Shown here in pieces: positions 11,125 through 23,492 of a DNA stretch of 64,000 nt. A model generated the notes under the pieces. That model made no database searches. It was given only the letters and a program-made list of their open reading frames with translations, and had not been told where the DNA came from. The stretch comes from Diphasiastrum complanatum (lineage: Eukaryota; Streptophyta; Lycopodiopsida; Lycopodiales; Lycopodiaceae). Location of the stretch: positions 48,878,933-48,942,932 of the forward strand of contig CM055104.1 in assembly GCA_029204225.1 (NCBI GenBank). The letters run 5' to 3'. How positions within the stretch are numbered: position 1 is the first letter of the stretch; each line of letters opens with the position of its first letter. The position numbers and the translations under genes are program-made.

Positions 11125-11760
11125 GACTCTATTGAATCGGGTGATGTCAAACCACCTGCGTGAGCCTATCTCTTTCAGTTTATGGCAGACGAAGCTCAAG
11201 CAGACTGAAATGTTGTATGAATCGTCTATGGAAATGGTGCTGACATCCATTTGGCTGGAAGGGAGAGATCTTGTTTGTTTCACTTTATGGATAGTGTCAA
11301 CAAGCACACCCAGAAATACATAAAGCAGCAAGCACGAGATGAGCATGTTGCTTTGTGCTTGCAATGGAGAAATGCAACCACTCAAGATTCTATAGATGGG
11401 ATTTACAACAAAATATCAACGTGGTGGAAGGTCGGCAATGCATACGATAATTGTTTGCAAGAATTGGAAAGTTAGCTAGCTTACCGGAGAAATCAAATCC
11501 ATCGATGGGAAAAGCTTAGAATTATTGTACATACTAAATCTTGTTTTGTATGATATTTTTTATGGTAATTCACGTTGCTATTATGTTTTTTATATATATG
11601 CTTAAATGACAATGTGTTGTAGATGATGGACGACGAGGATGAAGCGACAATGCCAACAACAAATTTGTTTGAGGTAGTCCACAATGTATGGCAGCAAGTG
11701 GACAACTACAACATGAATTTACAATTTATGAGGTTGTTGTGGGGAATCTAGCAAATGCAA
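11125..11760 (+). pseudogene. Unidentified coding remnant, possibly a Mutator-like transposase
   Basis: From about 11190 the frame FMADEAQAD*NVV*IVYGNG runs into LAGRERSCLFHFMDSVNKHT and continues to a stop at 11475. The two early stops are TGA where W or R would fit. A second coding-like stretch starts at 11631 after a possible acceptor (TTGTAG) with acidic residues (MMDDEDEATM). The layout faintly recalls MULE-type transposases (a CLFHF-like block), but I do not recognise the family securely. It directly follows the Copia 3' LTR. Confidence 0.3.
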
Positions 11761-11869
11761 TATGCAAAGAAGATCAAAATCTGAGAGGGGGAGAGTTGGG
11801 AACGGCAGAGGAAAAAAAATAAAAAACTAGTTTTATAAGATACTAGAAAATAAGAGGCGAATTATTGTC

Positions 11870-13118
11870 TAGAGTAGTGGAAAACTCTAGCATGACGATG
11901 AATTGCTTCTTTAGAACCTTCAGTTCATCATCCACATCCTTGAGAGCCAGCTTGTCTTCTTTGAGTGTGGTGCACAGGTTTGCCACCTCGGTATCTCTGG
12001 TTGTGAGCACGGCCTCATGAGTTTTTTGTTGATCACTGTAGAGTTGGATACCAAGCTAACAGATCCTTGTAATACTCGACTCTCTTCTTCTGGAGTTTTT
12101 GAGCAGACACTCCGTGTCTTCTTTCATAGTAACAATGCAACATGAATTGCCTACGATTGTTGCTCTGCCTATTGTACCTTGAGCAGACACCCTGTGTCTT
12201 CTTTCATAGTAACAACCATTTGATCAAGTGCAACATGAATTGTATACAATTGTTGCTCTGCCTATTGTACCTTAAGCTCCAGGGTTGTCTGCTGGGGTGA
12301 CAAAGTTTTTCTGGGCTCGTGTTGCCATTGATTTCTCCCTAGAGACATTGTGCTCTAAGGTGTAGATGAGGTCCCTGAGAGATCTCTCATTGGCTTTGAA
12401 AGACTCTCGATTCAGCTCCAGCTCCCTAGATTTCAACACGAGGTGTTGACGATCTCACTGGTAGATTTGTCGGGCTGTCTTCTCTGCATCAAGTTCGACC
12501 TTGAGATTTTGCATGAGATGACTCTGCTGCTGGGCCGCCTGATTTGCTTTGTAGAGCTGGTCCTGAAGGGCTTGGACCTAAGCTTGGCTCTCTACTTTTC
12601 CACTCTCTCTCTCTTTTTCCAGCTAGGCCACCTGATCAGTCAAGGCCTACAACATTTGCCCTACCACCAATTGGCCGCGGGATTGCTCAATAGCTCGTTT
12701 AGTGAGCAGTTGGTGAAGTTGTTGTTGGAGGCCCATTAAGGCTGTCTAGCAACCCAGCACCTGAGTGTCCCAGTTGGCTGAAGGTGGCATGGTTAAAATG
12801 AGTCGAGGAAGAGGTGCAGTCATGGAAATGGTGGTTATGGGAGAAATGGTGGTGTACCAATGGTCGTGAGGAGGGGGGTGGTGATGGCGGTGAAGAGGGG
12901 GTGGTGATGGCGGTTATGGTTGGAATGACGACTGGGCGAATAGGGGATGAGGTGAGTGGAATGGTGATGGTAATGTAGGAAAAAATAGTAATTATTCTTC
13001 CATAGAGAATACGATGAAAGTTTGAATAAATCAAACTAATATCAATGTCTTCAGTCGGGTCTGTATGTGATCTATGTACTAATAGAACAGTTTTTGCTAT
13101 GATTGAATGTGCATGCAA
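11870..13118 (-). pseudogene. Decayed Gln-rich coiled-coil ORF with Ser/Thr/Pro/His-rich N-terminus
   Basis: On the minus strand an N-terminal open stretch (13118 to about 12700) is rich in Thr, Ser, Pro and His. In a shifted frame a long heptad-like segment follows, starting MGLQQQLHQLLTKRAIEQ near 12735 and continuing with runs such as LEKERESGK, ALQDQLYKANQAAQQQ and KVELDAEKTARQIY. It reaches TLKEDKLALKDVDDELKVLK near 11920. Most stops inside it are TAG replacing CAG or TGA replacing CGA. The architecture (low-complexity N-terminus, then Q-rich coiled coil) resembles the extra ORF at 44762-46795. Host gene origin is also possible. Confidence 0.5.
12100..12275. repeat. Tandem duplication of about 80-90 bases inside the coiled-coil remnant
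   Basis: The phrase GAGCAGACAC...GTGTCTTCTTTCATAG followed by GCAACATGAATTG and TTGTTGCTCTGCCTATTG occurs twice (about 12100-12178 and 12181-12270). The second copy has a small insertion. Confidence 0.7.
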
Positions 13119-13225
13119 AAATAAGAGACAACTTTAGACAACAGAAAACTATTGATCAAAAACGAACTTTTATAACTCTGAATCTGAATAATCAACATAC
13201 ATCTCTTATTGTCTTATCTCGTTGT

Positions 13226-14840
13226 TGTGTCTCTGATTGAGTGAGTGACTGCAAGAAGAAGGGACATTCTGCATACGATTGCAGATTCAACCCAAAAAGA
13301 AAGAACAAAGCTGAAAAAGCTAATGTTGTAGAGTCATCCAAGGATGCAGATAGAGGTGACGAAGCCTTCATGATACTTGATGAAGCTTCAACGAGCTACA
13401 CTAAACACGACTACGATGTAGTCATTGATTCAAGAGCAACGTCACACATCACCTGCAACAAGAAGATCTTGATTGACTTCAGAGAGCTCGAAAACAACAG
13501 AGCAGTAATTCTAGATGACGGAAGCACACACGATGTCAAAGGCATCGGCACTCTATAGCTGCAAACACTGTCAGGCCAAGCAGAGCTGCCAGGAGCACTC
13601 TATGTGCCCTCACTCAGAAAAGAGGTGCTATCTGTCTCCAAGATGGCAGATCTTGGCATTCGAGTTTTGTTCGACGACAACACATGCTGCATGATGGAGA
13701 AGACGACAAACAAGTTGCTGACGGTCAGATGCAGAGAAGGAAACCTCTACCAGGCCAAGATAATCAGCAACTCTGATAACATATTAAATTCATCAGAAAA
13801 TGAAGATCAGCTCTGGCATAGGAGAATGTATCATCCGAACATGCGGAGCCTATATGACATGAGCAGAAAAGACATAGTCACAGGTCTCAAGATTTCAAGG
13901 CCCGAAACCTAGTTTTGCGAAGCTTGTCAGAAAGGCAAGCAACATCAGAATCCATTCACGCATGAGGGAAGAAGAGCCAAGGAAGTTCTTGAGCTCATCC
14001 ACTCTGATATATGTGGACCGATGAAGATGGATTCTTTCTCAGGTTTGAGGTATTTTCTAACGTTCATAGATGATTACAGCCGCATGACCACCGTCTACTA
14101 CTTAAAGAAGAAATCCGAAGTGTATGATTCCTTCAAGAAGTTTGTGGCATTTGCAGAGTGACACACCTCAAAAAGGGTCTAGTTCCTCAGAATTGACAAC
14201 AGAGGTGAATACAAAAGCAAAGAATTCTCAAAATTCTACGAAGAATAGGGGATCGAACAGCAGTTCACTCCTGCATACACACCAGAGTACAATGGTGTTG
14301 CAAAAAGAAGAAACAAATTTCTAGTCGAAGGAGCCAGATGCATAATGGCACACGCTCAATTGCCAAGTCAATTATGGGCTGAGGCAATAGCTGCAGCTGT
14401 ACACCTGCAGAATAGATGGACAATGACAGCGCTCGATAACAAGACGTCGTACGAAATGTGGACGGGTAGAAAGCCTGATCTATCATACGTACATGTGTTC
14501 GGATGTGTAGCATATAAGCACACTCCAAAAGAAAAAGGAAGCAAGCTCGATGACAAATCAGAGCAAACAATCATGGTCGGTTATTCGAACGGAACACAAG
14601 TGTACAAGGCTCTACAATCCAACCACGAAAAAGGTTGTTTCAATCAGAGATGTCAAGTTTGATGAGTCCACATTCCCTGGACTGAAAGACGAAAAAGGCC
14701 ATGAGATCTCCACACTGCTGCCCATTCAAGAGGGAGATCGAGTATATGCATCAAATCAGAATGCAGAGCCACAGACTCCAGAGCAACAGGAAGTAGAAGA
14801 TCAAACCCACGAACAAGAAACATTCGAACAGCGATGAATT
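13226..14840 (+). pseudogene. Copia Gag knuckle remnant, protease and integrase
   Basis: DCKKKGHSAYDC (about 13244) is the second half of a CCHC knuckle. The protease site reads DSRATSH near 13428 instead of DSGATSH, so the conserved glycine is replaced by arginine. GAG-pre-integrase LWHRRMYHPN is near 13813, and the integrase core is near 13995-14290 (HSDICGPM, FIDDYSRM, RIDNRGEY, then EYNGVAKRRN where the usual E before RKN is K). At the third catalytic position AERKN has become AKRRN. In-frame stops (for example 13556, 13909, 14248) and frame changes break it up. Confidence 0.85.
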
Positions 14841-14999
14841 GAACCTAGAAGGTCAACAAGACAGAGAAGACCTCCAGACCGTTACTCTGACAATCTTTAG
14901 TGGAGCAAAGACACACAGTTCGAGTACTGCAGCTTTACTGAAGAGCCAGCAATATATCAAGAAGCTATCCAGAGTCCAGAGGGAGAATTCTAAAACTAG

Positions 15000-16360
15000 G
15001 CAATGTCAAAGGAGATCGAGTCGATGAGGCAAAACGAGGCATGGAGATTAGAGCCACTACTAAAAAACAGAAAGATAGTCGACTACAAGTGGGTATACAA
15101 GAAAAAGATGAAATCAAATGGCACCATTGTCCGTTAAAAAGCAAGGCTTGTCGCGAAGGGCTACACGTAGAGATATGGTGTTGATTATTTCGACACGTAT
15201 TCGTCGATGGTCAAGATGACAAGCATAAGACTACTCCTTGCATATGCCACATAGCACAATCTGGAAATTCACCAGATTGACATGAAAACAGCCTTTCTCC
15301 ACGGAGATCTAGAGGAGGAAATCTTCATGAAGTAGCCTGAAGGTTTTGAAGACCCCGACAATCAACAATATGTCTGTCGGTTGCAGAGATGGATCTATGG
15401 TCTAAAACAAGCATTACGAGCTTGGTATAAGAAGCTCGATGGTCTTTTGAAGTCTCTAGATCTCAATCCTACACAACCAGACTGCAACGTCTACATTAAA
15501 AGAGTAGGAAAAGATTTTGTGATACTGACTACCTTCGTGGATGATTCCCTAATGATAGGAAAGTCCTTGATGCTGATAAAAGACACGAAGAGTCAGATTT
15601 CGAGCCAAGCTCACAAAGCAGGATTGCCCAAAAACGGAAGAGGAAGAATAGAAGATGGCAGGTATACCCTACCAAAACTTAATCGGTAGTTTGATGTACC
15701 TCACAGTTTGTACCAGACTCAATCTAGCTTTCTCTGTTTATGCCTTGAGCCAATTCTCTTCCAATCCTGGCCTGGCACATTGGCAAATGGCAAAACGAAT
15801 CCTATAGTATCTGAAGGGTACCCAGAATATGGAATTAACTTACAAAACTGAAAATGAAGAAAAAGGATTTGAGCTGCACCACTACAGTGATGCAAGCTAA
15901 GCGAGCTACAAAGATGATAGCAAGTCCATAACTGGAGGATGTACCATAGCATGAGGAGCTACAATCAGCTAGATATGCAAAAAGCAAACCTTGGTGGCTC
16001 AATCCTCTTGCGAAGCTGAATACATCGCAGCTTCAAAGGTGGCGAATGAGGTAGTGTGGCTACAGATGATGTTGGAAGCAATCGAGATACCACAAGAAGG
16101 GCCAAGCACGATGATGATGGACTCTCAGAGTGCCACCTATCTGTCCCAGGATCTTGTCTTCCATTCAAGGACAAAACACATACCTCTAAAGTACCATCAC
16201 ATTCGAGATTTGATCTTGAAAGGAGAGCTCCAGGTCTAGTATATAAAATCAGAAGACATGATTGCAGATCTACTCACGAAGCCGCTCGACAAGCCATTCT
16301 TTGCCAAGCAATGAAAGACAATTGGATTAAACGTGCAAAGCTGCAAGGTTCAAGAGGGAG
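15000..16360 (+). pseudogene. Copia reverse transcriptase and RNase H, heavily mutated
   Basis: KARLVAKGYT near 15142, DYFDTYSSMVK near 15182, QIDMKTAFLHGDLEEEIF near 15275, YGLKQALRAWY near 15396 and FVDDSLM (the YVDD site) near 15535 mark the RT. The thumb/connection region is partly deleted near 15600-15650. RNase H shows SSCEAEYIAASK near 16003 and LLTKPLDKPF near 16270. Many stops replace expected Q or W codons. Confidence 0.85.
16352..16360 (+). other. Polypurine tract
   Basis: AAGAGGGAG immediately upstream of the LTR start TGTTAGAAATGG at 16361. Confidence 0.8.
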
Positions 16361-17310
16361 TGTTAGAAATGGTGAACTCCTGCAACTTTGCCGCAACACG
16401 AACATGAAGCAAAGGTCGAACGAGAACAATTCGCAAAAGTCAACATGCCTTGACTCGAAGGACGAACGATTCAAGAATCATTCGCGAATCGTAAACATAC
16501 CTCCAGGACCGCAACCGCAAATGGAAGCAAAACGAAAGGTTACGATCGAAGTCCGCGACTTCCACGTCAGCGACTTCCTCGACATCGAAGTCTTCTCAAG
16601 GCAAACCTTCAGTTTTTTTGGCCTTCAACATTTTGCGAAACCTTCACATTTTTTGCAAAATGACTGAAGCCATTCCTTGATAGCCAAATGTCGTATTTCA
16701 CGCTCGCTCTTGTATTGTGCAAACAGAATTGACAATGACAACAACAACCCACGACCTCTAACAGACAGCATAACGGCTCCACGCTTCTCATCTGCACAAA
16801 TGTAAAATTGTATATAAATCATTATAATCTATTACATTGCAAGTAACGAAGAGACAAACATTGTAGATGCTTTCATGCATCAATTCTTTTCTCAGACAGA
16901 TAGTTAGTAATAAGCTCATAGCTTTTACAGTTTGTAATTAGCTTTGTGAGCACGTGGTTTCGTCCGCAATTGTCTTGTGCTCACATGCATCACTGATTTG
17001 TATTTCATTACATTCAGTCTGAATAAAATATTGTCTAGTTCCGCGTTCATATTTTATGTCAGTATTGCATGCTTTCAACTTTCTGTCTGACTTTTTGATT
17101 GCTTTGTCTAATCATCTGCTCTTGCTTCCACTACCATTGCACAATCAAGCTCTTAACTTATTATTGTGTTCGCCTACTTAGTTATCAGTAGTGCACACAT
17201 CGAGGGAATTCGTCGGACCCTACCTTCGAGTAGTAGTAGGATCGTCCCGATCTAATTCATCCGACACGTCCCTGACTTCTGTCGCTTCATCTCCTTCCAT
17301 TTCCCCCACA
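16361..17310 (+). repeat. Complete LTR (950 bases), Copia family A
   Basis: Begins TGTTAGAAATGGTG after a polypurine tract and ends CCCCCACA directly before a primer site at 17311. A TATATAAATC promoter-like motif lies near 16811. Because it has a polypurine tract upstream and a primer site downstream, it serves both as 3' LTR of one copy and 5' LTR of what follows. Confidence 0.82.
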
Positions 17311-17322
17311 TGGTATTAGAGC
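17311..17322 (+). other. Primer-binding site, initiator Met tRNA
   Basis: TGGTATTAGAGC directly follows the LTR terminal CA, one C-to-T change from the canonical motif. Confidence 0.8.
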
Positions 17323-17549
17323 ATGGTTTTCTATTCTCTGATTCTTTAGAGCGTTGATATCAAAATTCATCTGATTTCTCAAGCGGTTTTATGTCAGAGC
17401 TATTTCTATAGCCTGAGAAGCTTCCCATAGAACCTGATCCTACTAGCTGATAGGATAACTACTTTCTTGTTTTGTAAATTTGCACCAGATTTTCATACTC
17501 AAGTCATTGATTGTTGTTACTATCATCTAGACTAACCTTTCACTTTTTA

Positions 17550-18640
17550 AATTCTCTTCATATCAAATTATCAGTATTAGGAAGATTGCATGGCTGTCAC
17601 AGACGCCTAATCGTTTCTTGCAATCTCTCTTTCAGGACAGTCTAAGACTCCTACACTGATAATCTGGTTCAACACAAAAAACTCCATTCTCTAAGTAATC
17701 CACGATCCGGTTAATAAGAATATTTGTTTCATCAGTTGACATCAATCCAAAACATCAACAGGTGTGGTATCAGAGCTAATAATTTCCATTTTTTGAGCCT
17801 ACAAATGTGGTATTAGAGCCACTGGTTTATTAGATTACTAGAGTCTAGGACTTATAATAGAACTTCATATAATCTAGTTCTATAGAACTGGTTCATTCAG
17901 TTTGTGTTTTATCTTTGCTACTCGATTACAATGGAAGGTTCAACCTCAGAGATTTGCTTGATCAACAAATTCAACGGATGATTATGCACTATCTATGAGT
18001 AGACAGATGCTCATGTTTGGCATCAAAGACTAGGTCACCTAAACATGCATTCAATCTTGTACATGCATCATAACAAAATGATCAAGGATATGAATATCAA
18101 TGCTGTTTCTATAGCTAATTAGACTATCTATGAAAATTGTTTACTAGGGAAACAAGCTAGGACTAAATTTCCAAGAGGACAGGCCAGGAGACAATTCTAT
18201 CACTGATTCACAGTGACCTATGTGGTCCTATGAGCGTACCTCTCTTGGGTCAAGCTCTATATTTTATTACATTCATTGATGACTACTCCCAATTTACCAG
18301 AGTCATGTTCATAAAGCACAAGTCAAAAGCATTCAATTGCTTCAAAGAATTCAAGCAATATTCTAAGAATCAGACTGGCCAGAAAATCAAGGCCCTACGG
18401 TCTGATTCGGAGGGGAGAGTACTTATCAAATGAAATGGCGGACTACCTTTCATCATGTGGCGTGCACCATTAGTTCACAACCAGCTACACTCCACAGTAG
18501 AATGGCATAGCTGAGCGAAAGAACCGCACACTACTAGAAGCTGCACGATCCATGACTGTCAACGCTCAATTACCCCAGAACTTTTGGGCAGAAGCAATTT
18601 CTACAGTCTGTTATCTGCAAATTATTGTAGAGAATAGCTT
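17550..18640 (+). mobile_element. Copia family Y fragment: LTR end, primer sites, start of gag, integrase
   Basis: 17550-17803 matches the last part of the LTR at 46900-48190 (shared GATTGCATGGCTGTC and CTAAGTAATCCAC blocks). Primer-like sites occur at 17765 and 17808. A Gag start (MEGSTSEICLINKFNG) is at 17931. It jumps straight to GAG-pre-integrase (VWHQRLGHLNMHS, near 18016) and integrase (FIDDYSQF near 18274, LRSDSEG near 18395, NGIAERKNRTLLEAARSM near 18502). It breaks off near 18640. The same Gag-integrase family is on the minus strand at 53814-55044. Confidence 0.8.
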
Positions 18641-19310
18641 AAATATTGATGCCAAACAAAGGAAGGAAGGATGTTGACATAGCATAAACTTTCTTTCTAT
18701 CTTGTTTGTAAATGTTCATAGGACTCTGTAAAGACGTCTCTTTTCAATATGACATGCTAAGTTGACAAGTGGGCTTCAAAGTTACAGCCCATGCATTTTT
18801 TTTAATGGAAAAGTGAAGGTTATGTCTACCCATCAACATTTGCAAATATACTTGGTTAAGGCACTTGGCATAGAGAACAACCAATATTGATTGGGTCAAC
18901 AACCTCTTGGGCCCACAAACTTGTATATTCATTAATTTATCTAATTCAAAAATCTATATGTTTATTCATATATAAAGATTCAATAAGTATGCATGTGTAG
19001 GGAAGTTATGGACCTCTCCTATTACTCTTCAACTATGACCCCACCTTAGTAGAAGCCATGTGCCTCTATTCTTGTTGAAATCTTTTGAAAGTTTTAGTTG
19101 ATATAGTAGATAGTATGCTAGATGTGAATATGGGTGATTTGAGCTTGGTAGTGGGGAATGAGAATGAACTAAAACAACAATCTATGTTTTCTTGTATGCC
19201 CTCATTTCTATATCAATTGGGAGTTGAACATATGACCTCATGCAGAGAATGCAACAACTTTTGGCTCGATATCATTGTAGCATCTAGCCCCACCTTGCAA
19301 CCCATCATTA
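18641..19310. other. Gene-free AT-rich stretch
   Basis: Only short ORFs without recognisable motifs. I see nothing specific here. Confidence 0.4.
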
Positions 19311-19860
19311 TGTAGTATGAGCCACGTTGTAGAAAACAAGCACCATTTAAGGTCATGCTTAACCTCCTACCCTCATCCTTATACCCATTGACATTCATTA
19401 CAATCATCCCACTCATCCACATGGGTGGTTTAATAACAATGTTTTTCTTTTGCAACAAAGCTTAACTCTACAATTGTGTTTATTGTATACAACAAGTACA
19501 TATGTAAAGAAAAGAGCGATCATCCACGGAGGGATCCTCTCCTTTTATTTAAAGTGCCCCACATAATAATGAGCTCCTTTACCACTGTAGAAATCATAGT
19601 ACAATTGAGTAAGCAACATTGTAGGTCATGCTCAACCAACGTCCTAAGCAAACCCTCATCCTCACACCCATTGACATTCGTTACAACCATCGCATGCATC
19701 CACATGGGCTTAAATAATATTGTGTTTTTTTCTTTTTTCCCGACAAAGTTTAACTCAAACAATGTATTGTATACGACAAGTACATCTATCAAAAAAAGAT
19801 GGATCATCCATAGAGGCAACCTGATTTCCTCTCTCTTCATATGAGAGGCCCCACTTATTA
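19311..19860. repeat. Two diverged tandem copies of about 260 bases
   Basis: 19311-19560 and 19590-19855 share an ordered series of blocks: GGTCATGCT...CCTCATCCT, ACCCATTGACATTC, CATCCACATGGG, ACAAAG(C/T)TTAACTC, TGTATAC(A/G)ACAAGTACAT and GATCATCCA. The copies differ by small indels. The minus-strand ORFs across them are products of the repeat, not evident genes. Confidence 0.65.
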
Positions 19861-21095
19861 AACTCCTCGGGATTGTTGACTTAAAAGACATTTCCAACAC
19901 ACCACTCAAGGAGGCTTACGATGTAGCTCTCTAGCTCTAGTTCCCTATATATATAGTGGCTATACCAAAATATCCCATATAAAATGTACTTAATAGATTA
20001 ATTAACCATGGATTTGACCAAAAACTCTACACAATGTAGCTGCATAATGCAAGCATCCATTGGCAATAGGGTACCATAAAAATATCTTTTGGTTTTTGGC
20101 AATCCAAGGTATCCAAAGCAAAGCTAATACACACATATTCCAACGACAAAAGGAGTCTTCATCACTGACATGGAAATTTTCCAACAAAGCTAACTACTTT
20201 GCTAAAAGAGTCAAGGTAGGAAATTGGATAGACATACGTCAATACAATTCAATCCAAGTGAGGGTTGTTGGCTAGTTTCCTCTTCAAAGGAACCAATGGG
20301 CACTCTATCTTTAGAAAAGGGCCTATTCAGTCTTAGGGGAAGAGATGAGAAAGGATGGGATAAGCAAAGTATCTAGATTTGCCAATAGGGATTATGGTCA
20401 ACGATTCAAATAATCTATCCCAAAATGTGGAAGGCTCTTGTCTATCCCATTTTTGTTGTATTAACCTCTAGTAAAGTGGTCACCAAGGGTCCTACTAAAG
20501 CTCTAGTCAAAGGAAGAAGGTTTCATGCTAAAGGTCTAGAATTGAGTAGGACATTCATCTTCAAGAATAGTCATGCAGTCAACCAATGTGGTGTTAACTT
20601 TGTCCAACATATTCTTTTCAAAGGTTGCTAGCTCCACATTGGTATGTATATATTGACCAAACCCATAAATTAATCTCATAAATTTGGTTGAAGTTTTAAA
20701 AGTCCTTTCCTAGCAAGAGAAGTAACAACTCTAGCTTTTAGCTTGTTTCAATTTGAGTTCAAGCTTCATCTTAGGGGCCGTGATTCTTCTGTCACAGGTT
20801 AGTGGAGGGTCTTGTCTCAGTTGAGAGTTTCTTTGAGCTTGATGAATAAATTTGCCAAGTTTTTCAACAAGAAAGGACCTTTGAGCTTGAATTATCTACC
20901 AAATAGGAGCATTGAAAGCAAATTAGGGTAAGCCTCACTAACAATGAACTAGGAGACTTTTCCATTGTTGGCTAATATGCTAAGACAACATATGTTTTTG
21001 AACATGGGTGGGTAATTATTTGCCCCTCCTACCATTTACTCGCCTTCACACACTATTATTCGTCGTAATCTTTGCCTCATACCCCCTGCTAATAC
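19861..21095. other. Gene-free stretch, decayed
   Basis: No protein motif could be read in any frame. The minus ORF at 20002-20187 (with ALLWIPWIAKNQKIFLW) could be a transposon relic but has no diagnostic residues. Confidence 0.35.
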
Positions 21096-21360
21096 TTGCA
21101 CACACCCCCCCCCCCCCCCCCCCCCTTATGTCTTTACTCGTGTACTAACTCCCTTCCTTGTCGTGCCTGTGGTATTGTACCTCTTTTTCTTGTACTCATC
21201 TCTTTTCCCATCGTCCTCACTCTCTCCCATGTGTCACTACTCACACCCCCACCTTTTTTCAATACTCACGCCCTTTTTCTTCCTTCGTCTACTCCCCCAC
21301 TTCTCCCCTATTAGCAGTGCCCCCGTACTATATGTGTACTTTTCACATGTGTGAGGACTC
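21096..21360. repeat. Poly-C run and pyrimidine-rich tract
   Basis: An unbroken run of about 22 C residues sits at 21104-21125, followed by a C/T-dominated tract to about 21330. The Pro/Leu/Ser-rich ORFs in several frames are a consequence of base composition. Confidence 0.7.
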
Positions 21361-21399
21361 GCAAATCAATGTGATTGATCTTCTAAGGTGTGTGTGATT

Positions 21400-23492
21400 G
21401 CACATAGATCTATCTCTTCTTAAATGATGCAAACAATCTATCTTGACAATCTCAAGGCAAGAGCACACAAACATACATCTATAATTCCCCAACCGTCATT
21501 CACAGGCTTCAATTGGTGGTTGGCAGCTTTTCAGGTATAGTTGCACTATTACAGTTTCTATATGGATACTAATCTCTATGTTGATATTATGATAAAACAA
21601 TTTTTTGTTTCTCGTAAGGTGTTGAAAGAAGACCATGACATTTTCTCATGGATATTTAGTAGAACATCATATCTTGCCATCATTAGAAGTCACATGGAAA
21701 GAGTTCCACTTAATGTTGCTAGGATTGGCAATTTCTACATAGTGTGGCATTTGGCAGGAGTCCTAAAAATGTTAAAATGTATGTTCAACATTTTCCATGG
21801 AGCTAATTCAAAGCACCCTTATATGTATTGCATGACGACAACAAAAGACATGACAAGGAGTACAAGAATATCAAAAGATTGAGAAGATTCAAATTGACAA
21901 CCCGGACTACCGATTCCTATTTATAATGTTCATATTTGTACATTGCATGCAAAGGTGCATATAATAGAAAAAATAATATATCTTTGCATATTATTTGCAT
22001 GGAATACCAAGGCATAGTCATCTTCGAAGCAAGCCATTTCTAGATTAGAGGATGTTTAGTCTAAAGCATGCCTGCATAAAGGATATAAAAAAAGACGATA
22101 AGCTTTAAGGTAAATCAGGAATTATTCCATGCAAATTTAGCATTGGAGGATTTAAAGCTCGAAGATTTTGATCAAACTATTTTGAAAAAGAATCTAGAAT
22201 TCAATACTCAGTTTGGAAAGAGATAATTGTTGCAACTTAAGATTTAGAGAAATGAGGTTCAACTCGACTACTCAGAGCAGAAGTTTGGAAAAATCTTGAC
22301 AACATGGTTAAATATTCAAGAAAAGATAAATTCTCAAATACTGATGTGCAAATGCTATAGAAAATAACCAATAAATTTGTTGATGTAGTTCAAAGGGAGT
22401 AGATCACATAACATTATATGGTATGATTTAGGTGCAACATCATTATAGACAAATTTGTGCAACTAAATTAGATACCTGGTAATGACTTATATATTGCTTT
22501 TATGAAATGTAGCACATTTTATGGCATCATTCGACATTCTTTTCAAGAAATAGTGGAAGTCTCAGCATATAGTCATCACAAGGAACGGAAAAATCTCATT
22601 GGCAAGCAAGAGTGGCATTTCATAAAAGTACACAACATGGTGGAAAGAACAACTATATTATGCAACTTTTCCAATGGTTTTATAGAAGAGTGCAAATCCA
22701 TCATAATACAAAATCAACGAATTATGCAAAATTTCAAAAAACATGCAAATTTATACATGCCAATAGGCAATAGACATAAAGAGATATTCTTGTATATTGA
22801 AATTTAAAGAAATACAAAGTTTCTGGAATTTCCAAAGTCTACACCATTTTCGATACTTTCGATAAAGAAAGTTGCAATTTGGAATCATGCAATAACTTCC
22901 TTCTTTCATATGGATCCAAGAGCTCATAGTTTTGACACTTTTACTCAGATCAACATAGGTAGCATACAATGAGAAATGTGATGATCTAAGCATGGAAATC
23001 ACTAAATTTATATCCTAAAATTTTAAGTGCAATAGTTTTCTCAACAAATATTATTCTATGCACTCTTGCAAAATTATGTTCTCCAAGAAAATAAAAAAGT
23101 GCCTTAATTGCCATAATCATTGTTTCACCATGTTGATGAAGCTTTGAATGGGCCACACTTATTTCATTATTCTTGAAGAACTTGAAATGGCCCAGTGCAT
23201 GACCTCTCTGGAATTCATTAGCAGAAGATCTTTGCCCTCAACGACTTGCAAACTCATTAAGATAAAGAGTTTTCTGAAATAAACAGAAGTGTAAGCATTA
23301 GAGAAAATATGGGCCCAAAGAGGGCCCTATAAGAAATGTCATGTAGGAGAGAGAAAAATAACTATAAAGTAATTATAATATCATTTTCTAACTTCTTTAC
23401 ACATCTGCCCGCACTACTTTCCATGTAAATGAATGCACCTTAGTTTAGTCACATCAAACTTCATTGGTGCTTAACCATAGTTAAAATATAAT
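21400..23492. other. Gene-free AT-rich stretch left of the inverted duplication
   Basis: ORFs at 21541-21882 (113 codons) and 22502-22807 (101 codons) are the longest. Neither has recognisable motifs or a splice context, and both are probably chance or relics of old transposons. Confidence 0.35.

Larger units (their letters stand above)
13226..17310 (+). mobile_element. Copia retrotransposon (family A), 5' end missing, with complete downstream LTR
   Basis: Gag knuckle, protease, integrase, RT and RNase H occur in Copia order, followed by a polypurine tract and a full LTR (16361-17310). No 5' LTR precedes it; the plus-strand sequence starts in the knuckle. The same LTR family occurs inverted at 4677-5483. 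Confidence 0.88.

Noticed and set aside
12699-13118. 139-codon Ser/Thr/Pro/His ORF as an independent gene
   Set aside because: It runs out of frame over the start of a coiled-coil remnant and is low-complexity; annotated only as part of that remnant.
17765-17820. TGGTATCAGAGC words as tRNA gene parts
   Set aside because: They match only the primer-site segment, sit next to LTR ends, and no tRNA cloverleaf surrounds them.
21096-21397. Pro/Ser/Leu-rich ORFs in three frames
   Set aside because: Result of a poly-C run and pyrimidine-rich tract; all frames are equally open.
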